NCBI GenBank assembly: GCA_948466345.1
Contig: CAOKAC010000007.1
Coordinates: forward strand, 1 to 64,000
Length of the DNA stretch: 64,000 nucleotides
Direction of reading: 5' to 3'
From: an uncultured Clostridia bacterium
Lineage (GTDB): Bacteria; Bacillota; Clostridia; Oscillospirales; CAG-272
Below, in pieces: positions 1 to 8,184 of the stretch. Under the pieces are notes generated by a model. The model was not told the DNA's origin. It ran no database searches and saw only the letters and a list, made by a program, of their open reading frames with translations. Numbering within the stretch: position 1 is the stretch's first letter; each line of letters starts with the position of its first letter. The translations under genes were made by a program, and so were the position numbers.

Positions 1-17
1 CACCCGACAGCTTGTTT

Positions 18-46
18 ATTATATCATACACCTCCTCCCTTGTCAA
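18..46 (-). promoter_or_regulatory. Sigma-A-type promoter firing leftward out of the window
   Basis: Read on the minus strand, TTGACA (46-41) is followed after exactly 17 bases by TATAAT (23-18). Both hexamers match the vegetative consensus perfectly. It must serve a gene beyond the left edge. The purine-rich GGAGGAGG inside the spacer lies upstream of the expected transcript start and is probably not a ribosome binding site. Confidence 0.7.
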
Positions 47-220
47 TACCTTTTTTTATAAAAATTTCTTTTTTTCAGCAAATCATTTTTCTTACATTAT
101 ATTATATATAATATCAATATTACTCTATATTACTCTACTTTGTATATTTCTATATCAATTTCTAACAAATACGAATGCAGTGACATCAAAATCTAGACAA
201 GATATTCTCATAAGTAAAGA

Positions 221-248
221 AAGGGCTCCCGATTTGGGAGCCCTTTCT
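221..248 (-). terminator. Rho-independent terminator after the spore protein gene
   Basis: Inverted repeat AGGGCTCCC / GGGAGCCCT with a five-base loop, flanked by A runs on one side and T-rich sequence on the other. It lies 19 bases past the stop codon of the leftward spore protein gene and could also stop rightward transcripts. Confidence 0.8.
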
Positions 249-266
249 TATTTTGATAATAAAATG

Positions 267-467
267 TTATTTGGAGCCTTTGATGTCGTTTTCGTACTTC
301 TCGATCATCTTCTTAACCATCTGACCGCCTACAGAACCAGCCTGACGTGCGGTAATGTCACCGTTGTAACCCTGAGCGAGGTTAACGCCTACTTCGCTTG
401 CAGCCTGCATTTTGAACTGATCCATAGCTGCCTTAGCTTCAGGAACAAGAGTTTTGTTACTTGCCAT
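267..467 (-). CDS. Alpha/beta-type small acid-soluble spore protein
   Basis: A 66-residue DNA-binding protein that coats and protects DNA in the dormant spore core. The family signature is clear: the N-terminal half includes PEAKAAMDQFKMQAASEVGV, where the germination protease GPR normally cuts near the E-(V/I)G site, and the C-terminal half contains DITARQAGSVGGQMVKKMI. Length is typical (60-70 residues). A GAAAGGAC ribosome site lies six A residues before ATG. The gene is monocistronic, bounded by its terminator at 221-248 and a hairpin in its leader. Forespore (SigG) expression is expected for the family, but I could not fix a convincing SigG promoter. It shows the organism forms endospores. 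Confidence 0.95.
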   Translation of the reverse strand: MASNKTLVPEAKAAMDQFKMQAASEVGVNLAQGYNGDITARQAGSVGGQMVKKMIEKYENDIKGSK

Positions 468-484
468 TTTTTTGTCCTTTCTCG

Positions 485-502
485 GACACGAAAGTGTCCG
501 TC
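485..502 (-). other. Hairpin in the leader of the spore protein mRNA
   Basis: A perfect 7-bp stem (CGGACAC / GTGTCCG) with a four-base loop lies between two purine-rich tracts: AAGGAGAG upstream, and GAAAGGAC, the likely ribosome site, downstream. It has no U tract after it, so it is not a terminator. A 5' stabilising hairpin or a translation-tuning element is possible. Confidence 0.4.
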
Positions 503-709
503 TCTCCTTTTTTAAGGAAATTTAATCTATATTAATTGAGAACACTCTCGCGTCCTCTGGTATTATTATAATCGTATATGCAAAGTTTATGAACGGCAAT
601 TTTTGTTATGTTTGTAATATGCATTGTATAGATTTTTAAGATTTCTTTCATTATATTATAGTTATATTTTTTTATTTTATTATGTGCTAAGAAAAAGCAC
701 TTTTACCTA

Positions 710-738
710 TTGCCATATTTACGAAACTATGGTACAAT
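710..738 (+). promoter_or_regulatory. Sigma-A-type promoter of the riboswitch-controlled oadBG operon
   Basis: TTGCCA (710-715), a 17-base spacer and TACAAT (733-738). The predicted transcript starts near 745, directly at the first strand of the riboswitch aptamer, which supports both calls. Upstream, 541-709 is AT-rich with no gene that I can support. Confidence 0.7.
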
Positions 739-742
739 ATTG

Positions 743-832
743 AAAAAGGGAGTAGCTTGCGATGTAAATCGTTACAACGAGCGTCATGCCGGTATGTTTG
801 TACCCGCTGTTGTATGAAAAAGCGAGACTTTT
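743..832 (+). promoter_or_regulatory. yybP-ykoY family riboswitch (Mn2+-sensing class)
   Basis: The segment carries the landmarks of the yybP-ykoY aptamer in order: AAAGGGAGUAGC at the 5' side of P1, a short second helix, a UACAAC...GUUGUA helix (about 773-778 with 809-814) that encloses CGUCAU and a CCGC segment, and the closing AGCGAGACUUUU strand. Family members bind Mn2+ between two docked loops and usually turn expression on. Here the P1 3' strand is also the 5' arm of the following terminator (817-862), so ligand-stabilised P1 should prevent termination. The family assignment is by motif recognition; no covariance search was possible. Confidence 0.75.
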
Positions 833-862
833 ATTACGATTTGTGATAAAAGTCTCGCTTTT
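817..862 (+). terminator. Riboswitch expression-platform terminator
   Basis: A 16-bp inverted repeat (817-832 with 847-862) ending in TTTTATT. Its 5' arm overlaps the last strand of the aptamer, the usual mutually exclusive arrangement for an ON switch. It sits about 70 bases before the oadB start codon. Confidence 0.7.
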
Positions 863-933
863 ATTGTGTGGGGAAAAGAATGGGAGCGTTTTTTGTGTCA
901 AAAATAAATTAGAAGTATAAAAAAGGAGCAAAC

Positions 934-2052
934 ATGGAAATTCTATATGAAAACCTGCTGAAATTAGAGTGGCAACAAGTGGTCATGTGGGCGATTGGTG
1001 GTATTTTAATTTTTCTCGCTATAAAAAAAGATATGGAACCGACTTTACTGCTGCCTATTGGATTTGGGGCTATTCTTGTAAATCTTCCATTTTCAGGGGC
1101 AGTAACTCAGATAATAGATGGAACGGCAGAAGAAGGTGCGCTGAGTATTTTATTTGACGCAGGAATTGCTAACGAACTATTTCCGCTAATTTTGTTTATT
1201 GGGATTGGAGCCATGATTGATTTCGGTCCATTACTTTCCAATCCAAAGCTGATGATTTTTGGGGCCGCTGCACAATTTGGTATATTTTTTACACTTTGTG
1301 TAGCGTCTATGTTCTTCGATATCAACGATGCTGCTTCCATCGCCATCATCGGTGCAGCCGACGGTCCTACATCTATCGTTGTAGCGCAGAAACTCATGTC
1401 CAAATACCTGGGTGCAATTATGGTTGCAGCATATTCCTATATGGCGCTTGTTCCCATTATCCAACCGCCGATTATTAAGCTGCTCACCACAAAAAAAGAA
1501 CGTATGATTCGTATGCCTTACGAACAAAAAGAAGTTTCCAAAACTACTCGGATCCTTTTCCCAATTATTATTACAGTAATTGCCGGACTGATCGCACCTG
1601 CTTCCGTATCCCTTATCGGCTTTCTTATGTTTGGAAACCTGATTCGAGAATGCGGGGTACTGAATTCTCTGTCCGAAACAGCGCAAAAGGTTTTAGCAAA
1701 CCTGATCACTATTTTTCTTGGTATTACGATTGCAACAAAAATGCAGGCCGATCAGTTCCTGCAGACCGAAACCCTTTTGATTTTAGGGCTCGGCTTAGTA
1801 GCCTTTATTTTCGACACTGCAGGCGGCGTACTATTTGCAAAATTTATCAATTTGTTTACTAAGAAAAAGATCAACCCAATGATCGGCGCCGCAGGTATTT
1901 CTGCATTTCCTATGTCCGGTCGTGTCGTACACAAAATGGGACAGGCGGAAGATCCGCAAAATTTCCTATTGATGCATTCTATCGGCGTAAACGTGTCCGG
2001 TCAGATCGCCTCCGTAATCGCAGGCGGACTGATTCTAAATTTTTTTGGATAA
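934..2052 (+). CDS. Sodium ion-translocating decarboxylase, beta subunit (OadB/GcdB/MmdB family)
   Basis: A 372-residue multi-span membrane protein. In its family this subunit decarboxylates carboxybiotin and couples that to Na+ export. The signature GAADGPTSIVVAQ (about residues 140-152) and the C-terminal SGRVVHKMGQAEDPQNF segment are characteristic. Start: AAAGGAGCAAAC precedes ATG at 934. The neighbour at 2068 encodes a gamma-like small membrane protein. No carboxyltransferase (alpha) or biotin-carrier gene lies nearby, so the partner must be elsewhere or the pair acts on its own. Expression appears controlled by the yybP-ykoY riboswitch. Substrate class (oxaloacetate, glutaconyl-CoA or methylmalonyl-CoA) cannot be told from this subunit. 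Confidence 0.9.
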   Translation: MEILYENLLKLEWQQVVMWAIGGILIFLAIKKDMEPTLLLPIGFGAILVNLPFSGAVTQIIDGTAEEGALSILFDAGIANELFPLILFIGIGAMIDFGPLLSNPKLMIFGAAAQFGIFFTLCVASMFFDINDAASIAIIGAADGPTSIVVAQKLMSKYLGAIMVAAYSYMALVPIIQPPIIKLLTTKKERMIRMPYEQKEVSKTTRILFPIIITVIAGLIAPASVSLIGFLMFGNLIRECGVLNSLSETAQKVLANLITIFLGITIATKMQADQFLQTETLLILGLGLVAFIFDTAGGVLFAKFINLFTKKKINPMIGAAGISAFPMSGRVVHKMGQAEDPQNFLLMHSIGVNVSGQIASVIAGGLILNFFG

Positions 2053-2067
2053 AGAAGGAGGCAGTAC

Positions 2068-2208
2068 ATGAATTTTCATCCTGGAGCTTTTGTAGACAAT
2101 TTATATTATATGGGAGTCGGTATGCTGGGAATTATGATCGTTATTGGCGTGATCATCTGCATCACCGCACTGCTGAACAAAATAACCGGCAAAAAGAAAA
2201 ACAAATAA
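2068..2208 (+). CDS. Small single-span membrane protein, probable decarboxylase gamma (OadG-like) subunit
   Basis: A 46-residue protein starting 15 bases after oadB, with AAGGAGG seven bases before its ATG. A hydrophobic segment (about residues 14-37) is followed by a lysine-rich tail, NKITGKKKNK. This size, topology and position directly after oadB match the short gamma subunits that anchor the alpha subunit to the beta subunit. The sequence is too short for family proof, so the role rests mainly on position. Confidence 0.7.
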   Translation: MNFHPGAFVDNLYYMGVGMLGIMIVIGVIICITALLNKITGKKKNK

Positions 2209-2214
2209 TAAAAC

Positions 2215-2248
2215 AAGGCGCTGCAGCCAAATGGCTGCAGCGCCTTTT
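2215..2248. terminator. Bidirectional terminator between convergent operons
   Basis: A perfect 14-bp stem, AAGGCGCTGCAGCC / GGCTGCAGCGCCTT, with a four-base loop and T-rich sequence on both outer sides. It ends the rightward oadB-gamma operon and the leftward dnaK-to-SDR operon. Confidence 0.85.
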
Positions 2249-2262
2249 CAACATACGATTAT

Positions 2263-2994
2263 TCATATACCAAATCCGCCATCCACCCCAATACACTGCC
2301 CCGTCAAATAGGACGCGGCATCAGATGCCAAAAATGCAATTACGCGGGCAACCTCTGCAGGTTCACCCATACGCGACAGAGGAATCTCCTCTACAATTTG
2401 GTTCAACTCCTCTGGTGAAAATCCCGCATTCATGTCTGTAGCAATTACGCCAGGTTCCACGCAGTTCACTGTAATTCCCGACGGCGCCAGTTCCTTTGCC
2501 AGTGCTATGGTCAGTCCACGCACCCCTGCCTTAGATGCACTGTAGGCCACCTCACAAGACGCGCCGCATTTTCCCCACACAGAACCTATATTTATAATAC
2601 GCCCGCTGTGATTTTTTACCATGTATTCTGACACACTGCGGCAAAGATAAAATACAGAGGCAAGATTGGTATTACAAATTCGCTGCCAGTCTGCATCGCT
2701 GGTATTGCATATCTGAGCGATTTTCGAAATGCCCGCATTGCATACCAGCACATCTAAGCCACCTAAAAGCTTTACCGCCTGATCTACAGCATCCCGCACA
2801 GCATTCGGACCGGATACATCTGCTATGATCGAAATCGCCCCTGTACGTTTGCATACATTTTCTGCCGATTCATGATTGTTTCGGTACAGAAATACAACCT
2901 GATCTCCATCAGCAGAAAAAACTTCCACAGCTGCCGCTCCAATTCCACGACTGCCGCCGGAAATGAGGATTTTTTTATTCATAATAATTTCCAT
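2263..2994 (-). CDS. Short-chain dehydrogenase/reductase (FabG-like)
   Basis: A 243-residue cytosolic Rossmann-fold oxidoreductase. Visible motifs are the NADP(H)-binding GGSRGIG near the N terminus, CNAGIS in the central strand, the catalytic Tyr/Lys in YSASK with an upstream Ser, and the C-terminal GQCIGVDGGFGI typical of FabG-type 3-oxoacyl reductases. An alternative start is the ATG at 2982 (MNKKIL), which would remove four residues. It is the last gene of the leftward operon, 31 bases after the dehydratase-like gene. Substrate is unknown; the neighbourhood could suggest an acyl-CoA or hydroxyacid substrate, but that is inference. Confidence 0.88.
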   Translation of the reverse strand: MEIIMNKKILISGGSRGIGAAAVEVFSADGDQVVFLYRNNHESAENVCKRTGAISIIADVSGPNAVRDAVDQAVKLLGGLDVLVCNAGISKIAQICNTSDADWQRICNTNLASVFYLCRSVSEYMVKNHSGRIINIGSVWGKCGASCEVAYSASKAGVRGLTIALAKELAPSGITVNCVEPGVIATDMNAGFSPEELNQIVEEIPLSRMGEPAEVARVIAFLASDAASYLTGQCIGVDGGFGI

Positions 2995-3025
2995 TCCGCC
3001 GCTTGCGGCTGCACAATATTTTCCG

Positions 3026-4357
3026 TTACACCGTCAATGGTTTTCCAGAGGCTTTTCGCTCTTGGCTATGCAAAGCTTGCTCTTTTATTTCTGCAGAATT
3101 AGACTGCGGCATGATCCCCGCATTTTCCGCCCCGCAGGACAGCATCAGCTTTATCCGATTTTCTTGATTGATTTTCGTAGCACCGGGATCATAATCTATT
3201 GCTACAATATTCACATTGGGATGACGCTCCTTGATTGGTTTCATCATTCCCTTCCCTACAATGTGGTTTGGCAAACATCCAAAAGGCTGCGCGCAAACAA
3301 TATTGTTAACGCCAGAGTCAATAAGCTCCAACATCTCCGCCGGGAGCAGCCATCCCTCACCCATCTTAGTACCCATGCCGATGTAGCCGCTTACCAGCTT
3401 TCTCGTATGTTCTATGGGTGTAGGCGCTGTAAAGCTGCTGTTTTGCCGAATTGCCGCAATCAAATCATTCTGCATTTTGCGCATAATCTGATACACCACT
3501 CTGCTGCCAATGCATTTCAGCTTTCCGATTCCATAAAGCTTTGTATCTACAACACCATTGTAAATGCAGTACATACAGAAATCAATCAGTCCGGGCATAG
3601 ATACCTCTGCGCCCTGAGACACAAGAAAATCCTCTAAATTGTTATTGCCAAGGGGCGAGAACTTAACAAAAATCTCGCCGACAATGCCTACCTTGATTTT
3701 CTTTTCCTGCCGCCGCCCGATCCTGTCAAAATCCCGGACAATGGCTGCATAATTTTTCTTAACGTCCTGATAGCTTACCTTTTTATCAAATAGTTCATCT
3801 GCAAGATATTTGGTCCATTTATCGCACAACACGTCCGTCGTTCCCGGTTCAATCTCATAGGGGCGGCACTGATTGCGCAGCGTCATAAGCAAATCCCCGT
3901 ATAGTACCGCATAAATCATTCCCCGAATCAACGGTAACGTCAACTTGAAACCCGGATTTTCTTCCAAGCCGGATATATTCAGGGAAATCACCGGAATATA
4001 TCCATATCCCGCCTTTTCCAAGGCCTTACGCAGAAGCGCAATATAGTTAGACGCACGGCATCCACCGCCAGTCTGCGTCAGCATCAAAGCTACCTTGTGG
4101 CTGTCGTATTTTCCAGACTGAATGGCATCTAAAAACTGACCGATTACCAAAAGCGCCGGGTAACAGGTATCGTTATGAACATACTTCAGTCCGCAGTCTT
4201 TAACATTCTGTCCGCAGTTTTCCAAAAGCTCTGTTTTATATCCATGACGGGTGAGAATCTGCGCAATCATCTTGAAATGCATCGGCAGCATAGTAGGAAT
4301 CAGGATTGTGTAATCCTTTTTCATGTCCTCCGTAAACTGCACCTTTGATCCGATCAT
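3026..4357 (-). CDS. 2-hydroxyacyl-CoA dehydratase-related protein (COG3581 type)
   Basis: A 443-residue protein of the family that accompanies or is fused to BadF/HgdC-type activases. The segment HNDTCYPALLVIGQ (about residues 60-73) and TQTGGGCRASNY (about 95-106) are recognisable, with cysteines likely to bind an Fe-S cluster. Its start overlaps the stop of the 1002-residue activase gene by the ATGA tetranucleotide, so the two are translationally coupled. In many Clostridia the same parts form one protein of about 1400 residues; here they are split. True substrate and even dehydratase activity are unproven for this subfamily. Confidence 0.82.
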   Translation of the reverse strand: MIGSKVQFTEDMKKDYTILIPTMLPMHFKMIAQILTRHGYKTELLENCGQNVKDCGLKYVHNDTCYPALLVIGQFLDAIQSGKYDSHKVALMLTQTGGGCRASNYIALLRKALEKAGYGYIPVISLNISGLEENPGFKLTLPLIRGMIYAVLYGDLLMTLRNQCRPYEIEPGTTDVLCDKWTKYLADELFDKKVSYQDVKKNYAAIVRDFDRIGRRQEKKIKVGIVGEIFVKFSPLGNNNLEDFLVSQGAEVSMPGLIDFCMYCIYNGVVDTKLYGIGKLKCIGSRVVYQIMRKMQNDLIAAIRQNSSFTAPTPIEHTRKLVSGYIGMGTKMGEGWLLPAEMLELIDSGVNNIVCAQPFGCLPNHIVGKGMMKPIKERHPNVNIVAIDYDPGATKINQENRIKLMLSCGAENAGIMPQSNSAEIKEQALHSQERKASGKPLTV

Positions 4358-7300
4358 GCAAGCACCTCATCTCTTTTTGTATTTTCCATATCTTCCGCGT
4401 TTTTCCGTTCATCCATTGCGCCAATTAGGCTGCGCAAACGAATTTTTACTGCACCCAAATTTGTAATTTCATCAATTTTCAGCTGCGTATACAGCTTCCC
4501 ACGCTCTTCCAGCATCCGCCGGATCTCGTCTGTGGTAATTGCATCCACACCGCATCCAAAAGAAACCAACTGCACCAATTGACAGTCCTCATGAAGCGCA
4601 GCGTATTGCGCCGCTCTGTACAGACGCGCATGATATGTCCACTGGTTAAGCACCGCAACCTTTGGCGTCTCAGTGAGGTCTGAAATGCTGTCCTCACTGA
4701 CTACAACAAAGCCCAAATTTACCGCAAGATGGTCAATCCCATGGCCTATCTCCGCATCCGCATGATAGGGTCGACCGGCTAAAATCATAATCGGGTATCC
4801 CTCACTGCGAGCAAAGGACAAGGCGCGCCGCCCTTCTCTGCGAATATCCGCCATCCAAACATCATACGCATCCAAACCGGCGTCTACCGCAGCCGCAACT
4901 TCCCTTTTGGAGATATCCGAAAAAAACTTTTTTAAATACCGATACAGTCCCTTTGTCAGTTCTTTGGCATCGTTGATATTTAAATAAGGATACAAAAACT
5001 TTGTTTTTGCCAGTTCGTCAGTATTGCTGGAAAGTAGTTCTGAATAATACGCCACTACCGGGCAGTTATAATGATTGTCTCCGGATTTTTCATCCATATT
5101 ATATGTAAGGCAAGGATAAAAAATTGCGTCTACATTTGCGTCTAAAAGCAATTGTATATGTCCATGCATCAATTTTGCCGGATAACATGCTGTATCCGAC
5201 GGGATGCTGAAATGGCCCTTTTCGTAAATCTCCCTGCTGGACTGGCCTGTAAGAATCACACGGAAACCAAGCGCGCGAAACAATGTATGCCACAGTGGCG
5301 CCAGTTCATACATCCCAAGCGCTAAGGGCAATCCGATCGTTCCACGCCGCCCTTCTCCTTCGTTCTTTGCAAGAGCAGCCAGTTTATCCCGTTTAAATTG
5401 ATGCAAATTCGGAAGCACCACATTCGTCCCTTGAGATGTACCCGCTCCCCGCTCACATTGGTTTCCCGAAACAAATTTTACGCCAGTACTAAACGTATTA
5501 ATGGTCAGATTACACCGGTTTTCACACTTTTGGCAGCGTGCGCTGACAGCATTATGGACAAATCCTGCAAGAGACGCGGAATCAATCAGCGTTGTCTCCC
5601 GACTTCCCTGTTCGGCAGCATACAACGCCGCGCCATATGCACCCATAAGTCCGGCAATCCCCGGTCGAGTCACATTTCTGCCCAATTCCATTTCCAAACT
5701 GCGCAACACTGCATCGTTGTAGAAGGTGCCACCCTGTACAACAATATTCTCCCCAAGCTCATCTGCGTTTCCCGCACGAATTACCTTGTAAATGGCGTTT
5801 TTTACAACACTAATGGATAGTCCTGCAGAAATATCTTCCACACTAGCACCGTCCTTCTGTGCCTGTTTTACAGAAGAATTCATGAACACTGTGCATCGGC
5901 TTCCAAGATCTACCGGCGCCTTTGCAGCAAGCCCTAGCTGTGCAAATTCAGACACAGAATATCCCATAGACTTTGCAAATGTCTCCAAAAAGGATCCACA
6001 TCCAGAAGAACAAGCTTCATTGAGCATAATGCTGTCAATCGACTGATTTTTGATTTTAAAACATTTGATATCCTGCCCGCCGATATCTAAAATAAAATCC
6101 ACATTAGGATCAAAATGACGGGCCGCCGTGTAGTGGGCAATGGTTTCTACAATACCTTTGTCTACACCAAAAGCGTGGCAAATCAGTTCCTCTCCGTATC
6201 CGGTTACAGCACTTTGCCGTATGCGTATTCTGTCGCCGCAAAGAATATATATTTTTTCCAGCTGCTGTCGGACAATCTCTACAGGATTGCCTTTATTGGA
6301 ATCGTAATATGTATACAGTAGCCTGCCCTCTCCATCAATCAGCGCAAGCTTTGTAGTAGTACTGCCGCAATCAATTCCCAAATATGCGTCTCCACTATAT
6401 GCAGACGCGTCCGCCACAGGTACATTCGCCTGACTGTGCCGGCGTACAAAGGCGTCGTATGCTTCTTTACTTTCAAACAAAGGCTGACTGTGCTCCGACT
6501 CCGTTTTCATGTCGGCAGCACTCTCGATATGTTCCATCAACAAATCTACGTTTGTCGGTGCTCCGGCTCGCCCCGCATACAGAGCCGCTCCCAGCGCCAC
6601 AGCAAACCGGCCATATTCGGGGAATAAAGCGTCTCCATCTGCAAGCTTCAAGGTCTCTACAAAGCGTTGACGCAGCCCCTTACAGTAATACAAAGGACCG
6701 CCTAAAAACATAACCCGTCCCTCAATTTTGCGTCCCTGCGCAAGTCCGGCTATGGTTTGATTTACCACTGCCTGATAGATACTGGCTGCAATATCCTCTT
6801 TTCTGGCTCCCTGATTGAGCAGTGGCTGTATGTCTGTTTTGGCAAACACACCGCATCGCGATGCGATTGAATAGATCCGCTCACTTTTTAGAGACAACGC
6901 GTCCAACTGATCGGGCGTTACATCCAAAAGCGTTGCCATTTGATCAATAAACGCGCCGGTCCCTCCTGCACAGCTGCCGTTCATACGCTCATCGGTACCA
7001 CCCTTAAAAAAGATAACCTTTGCATCTTCACCGCCAAGCTCAATCACACAGGAAGTCTCTGGTTCCAAGGTTTTTATCACCTCACCAGCAGCAAATACTT
7101 CCTGCACGAAAGGGATTCCAGCAGCTTGCGCCAGTCCCAGCCCCGCAGAGCCGGATATTGCTACACGCACTGTATCCATATGCACATGCTGCCTGACGTC
7201 TCGGAGAATCTCCAACGTTTTCTGCCGTACCTGCGACATATGCCGCTCGTACCTTTCGTATACAACTTCGCCGCCAATGACCACCACAACCTTAGCCGTA

Positions 7301-7362
7301 GTGGAACCGATATCAATCCCGATGCGGATATCGTCCCCCGCTCTATCTAAATTCCTTAGCAT
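4354..7362 (-). CDS. Tandem BadF/BadG/HgdC-type ATPase (acyl-CoA dehydratase activase) with DUF2229 C-terminal domain
   Basis: A 1002-residue protein with two ASKHA-fold ATPase domains: the first opens with GIDIGSTTAKVVVV (about residues 15-28), the second with GIDCGSTTTKLALID (about 327-341). Each carries the cysteine-containing Fe-S motifs of activases, such as NGSCAGGTGAFID and ACSSGCGSFLETFA. A C-terminal COG3580-like domain (about 630-980) has CQKCENRCN and the SDTACYPAKLMHGH motif. Classical activases use ATP to fire one electron into a 2-hydroxyacyl-CoA dehydratase. It lies 30 bases after the J-domain gene and overlaps the dehydratase-like gene by four bases. Confidence 0.88.
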   Translation of the reverse strand: MLRNLDRAGDDIRIGIDIGSTTAKVVVVIGGEVVYERYERHMSQVRQKTLEILRDVRQHVHMDTVRVAISGSAGLGLAQAAGIPFVQEVFAAGEVIKTLEPETSCVIELGGEDAKVIFFKGGTDERMNGSCAGGTGAFIDQMATLLDVTPDQLDALSLKSERIYSIASRCGVFAKTDIQPLLNQGARKEDIAASIYQAVVNQTIAGLAQGRKIEGRVMFLGGPLYYCKGLRQRFVETLKLADGDALFPEYGRFAVALGAALYAGRAGAPTNVDLLMEHIESAADMKTESEHSQPLFESKEAYDAFVRRHSQANVPVADASAYSGDAYLGIDCGSTTTKLALIDGEGRLLYTYYDSNKGNPVEIVRQQLEKIYILCGDRIRIRQSAVTGYGEELICHAFGVDKGIVETIAHYTAARHFDPNVDFILDIGGQDIKCFKIKNQSIDSIMLNEACSSGCGSFLETFAKSMGYSVSEFAQLGLAAKAPVDLGSRCTVFMNSSVKQAQKDGASVEDISAGLSISVVKNAIYKVIRAGNADELGENIVVQGGTFYNDAVLRSLEMELGRNVTRPGIAGLMGAYGAALYAAEQGSRETTLIDSASLAGFVHNAVSARCQKCENRCNLTINTFSTGVKFVSGNQCERGAGTSQGTNVVLPNLHQFKRDKLAALAKNEGEGRRGTIGLPLALGMYELAPLWHTLFRALGFRVILTGQSSREIYEKGHFSIPSDTACYPAKLMHGHIQLLLDANVDAIFYPCLTYNMDEKSGDNHYNCPVVAYYSELLSSNTDELAKTKFLYPYLNINDAKELTKGLYRYLKKFFSDISKREVAAAVDAGLDAYDVWMADIRREGRRALSFARSEGYPIMILAGRPYHADAEIGHGIDHLAVNLGFVVVSEDSISDLTETPKVAVLNQWTYHARLYRAAQYAALHEDCQLVQLVSFGCGVDAITTDEIRRMLEERGKLYTQLKIDEITNLGAVKIRLRSLIGAMDERKNAEDMENTKRDEVLA

Positions 7363-7392
7363 CCAAAAATCCTCGCTTGCTTTTTTACTGTA

Positions 7393-8184
7393 TCACCGAC
7401 CGCCGCCAGTGTTATTTTTGCTATCAAACCAAAATGGCGTGTCCTTCTGCGCAGGCGCACTTGTCTCATAAATGGATCCATTCGTATCTGTCTCTTTGTA
7501 TCCATAATCTCGATGGCCGCCATTTCCAAAGCCGCAAAATAGTCCATTTGCGCACATGTTGATACAAGAACATAGCAGACACATGCCAAGCACAGGATTT
7601 ACCCTGCAAAAAGGCATCCCATAGCTTTGTGCCTTAGAACGGTAAATGTGCCCACCAGATTTAATAGTCTGCATTGCCTGACGGTATACCGCATTCCCCG
7701 GCTCCATACGCACCGCCTGTTCAATATGGCTGATAGCAGTCACAACATTACCCAGTTCCTGATGCGCAATAGCACTAAGATAATACCATCGGGCGCTGCG
7801 ATCTCGCACATTGGAAAGAACATTTAACGCCTCCTGATATAGTCCGGACTGTATATATCGCTGCGCAATATCTGTATAAGAGAAACCGGCTCCGTATGCA
7901 CTGCCGCCATATGCATTTCCATAACCACTGCTTCCATAGCCATAGGAACCGGTTTCTCCAGAATATTCTGACGATGTGCTGCCCCTATATCCGCCGGACG
8001 TTGCAGTGCCATTTTTTATCTGCTCATAGGCATCGTTGATTATCGACATTTTTCGCGCAGCATCCGTATCTCCCGGATTTAAATCCGGATGATATTTTTT
8101 GGCAAGCCGGCGATACGCCTTCGTGATCTCTTCCTCACTGGCTCCCGGAGAAATGTTCAGAACCTTGTACGGATCTTCTGCCAC
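7393..8184 (-). CDS. J-domain protein with TPR-like segment and cysteine-rich tail
   Basis: About 263 residues. The J domain occupies the N terminus ([10 protein letters not shown], helix II, then KYHPDLNPG with the HPD triad that stimulates Hsp70 ATPase). A Gly/Ser/Tyr-rich linker follows, then a TPR-like helical stretch (about residues 115-180: [29 protein letters not shown]) and a short Cys-rich tail. I chose the GTG start at 8184 because AGAGGAG lies seven bases before it; an ATG at 8217 has no better site. The start overlaps the DUF5685 gene by 50 bases. Likely co-chaperone for the DnaK paralogue encoded two genes upstream. Confidence 0.85.
   Translation of the reverse strand: MAEDPYKVLNISPGASEEEITKAYRRLAKKYHPDLNPGDTDAARKMSIINDAYEQIKNGTATSGGYRGSTSSEYSGETGSYGYGSSGYGNAYGGSAYGAGFSYTDIAQRYIQSGLYQEALNVLSNVRDRSARWYYLSAIAHQELGNVVTAISHIEQAVRMEPGNAVYRQAMQTIKSGGHIYRSKAQSYGMPFCRVNPVLGMCLLCSCINMCANGLFCGFGNGGHRDYGYKETDTNGSIYETSAPAQKDTPFWFDSKNNTGGGR

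Noticed and set aside
12..515. A 167-residue plus-strand open frame at the left end
   Set aside because: It is antisense to the spore protein gene and its terminator; composition follows AT-rich intergenic DNA.
719..931. A 70-residue open frame on the minus strand between the spore gene and oadB
   Set aside because: It lies entirely over the oadB promoter, riboswitch and terminator, has no ribosome site and a low-complexity product.
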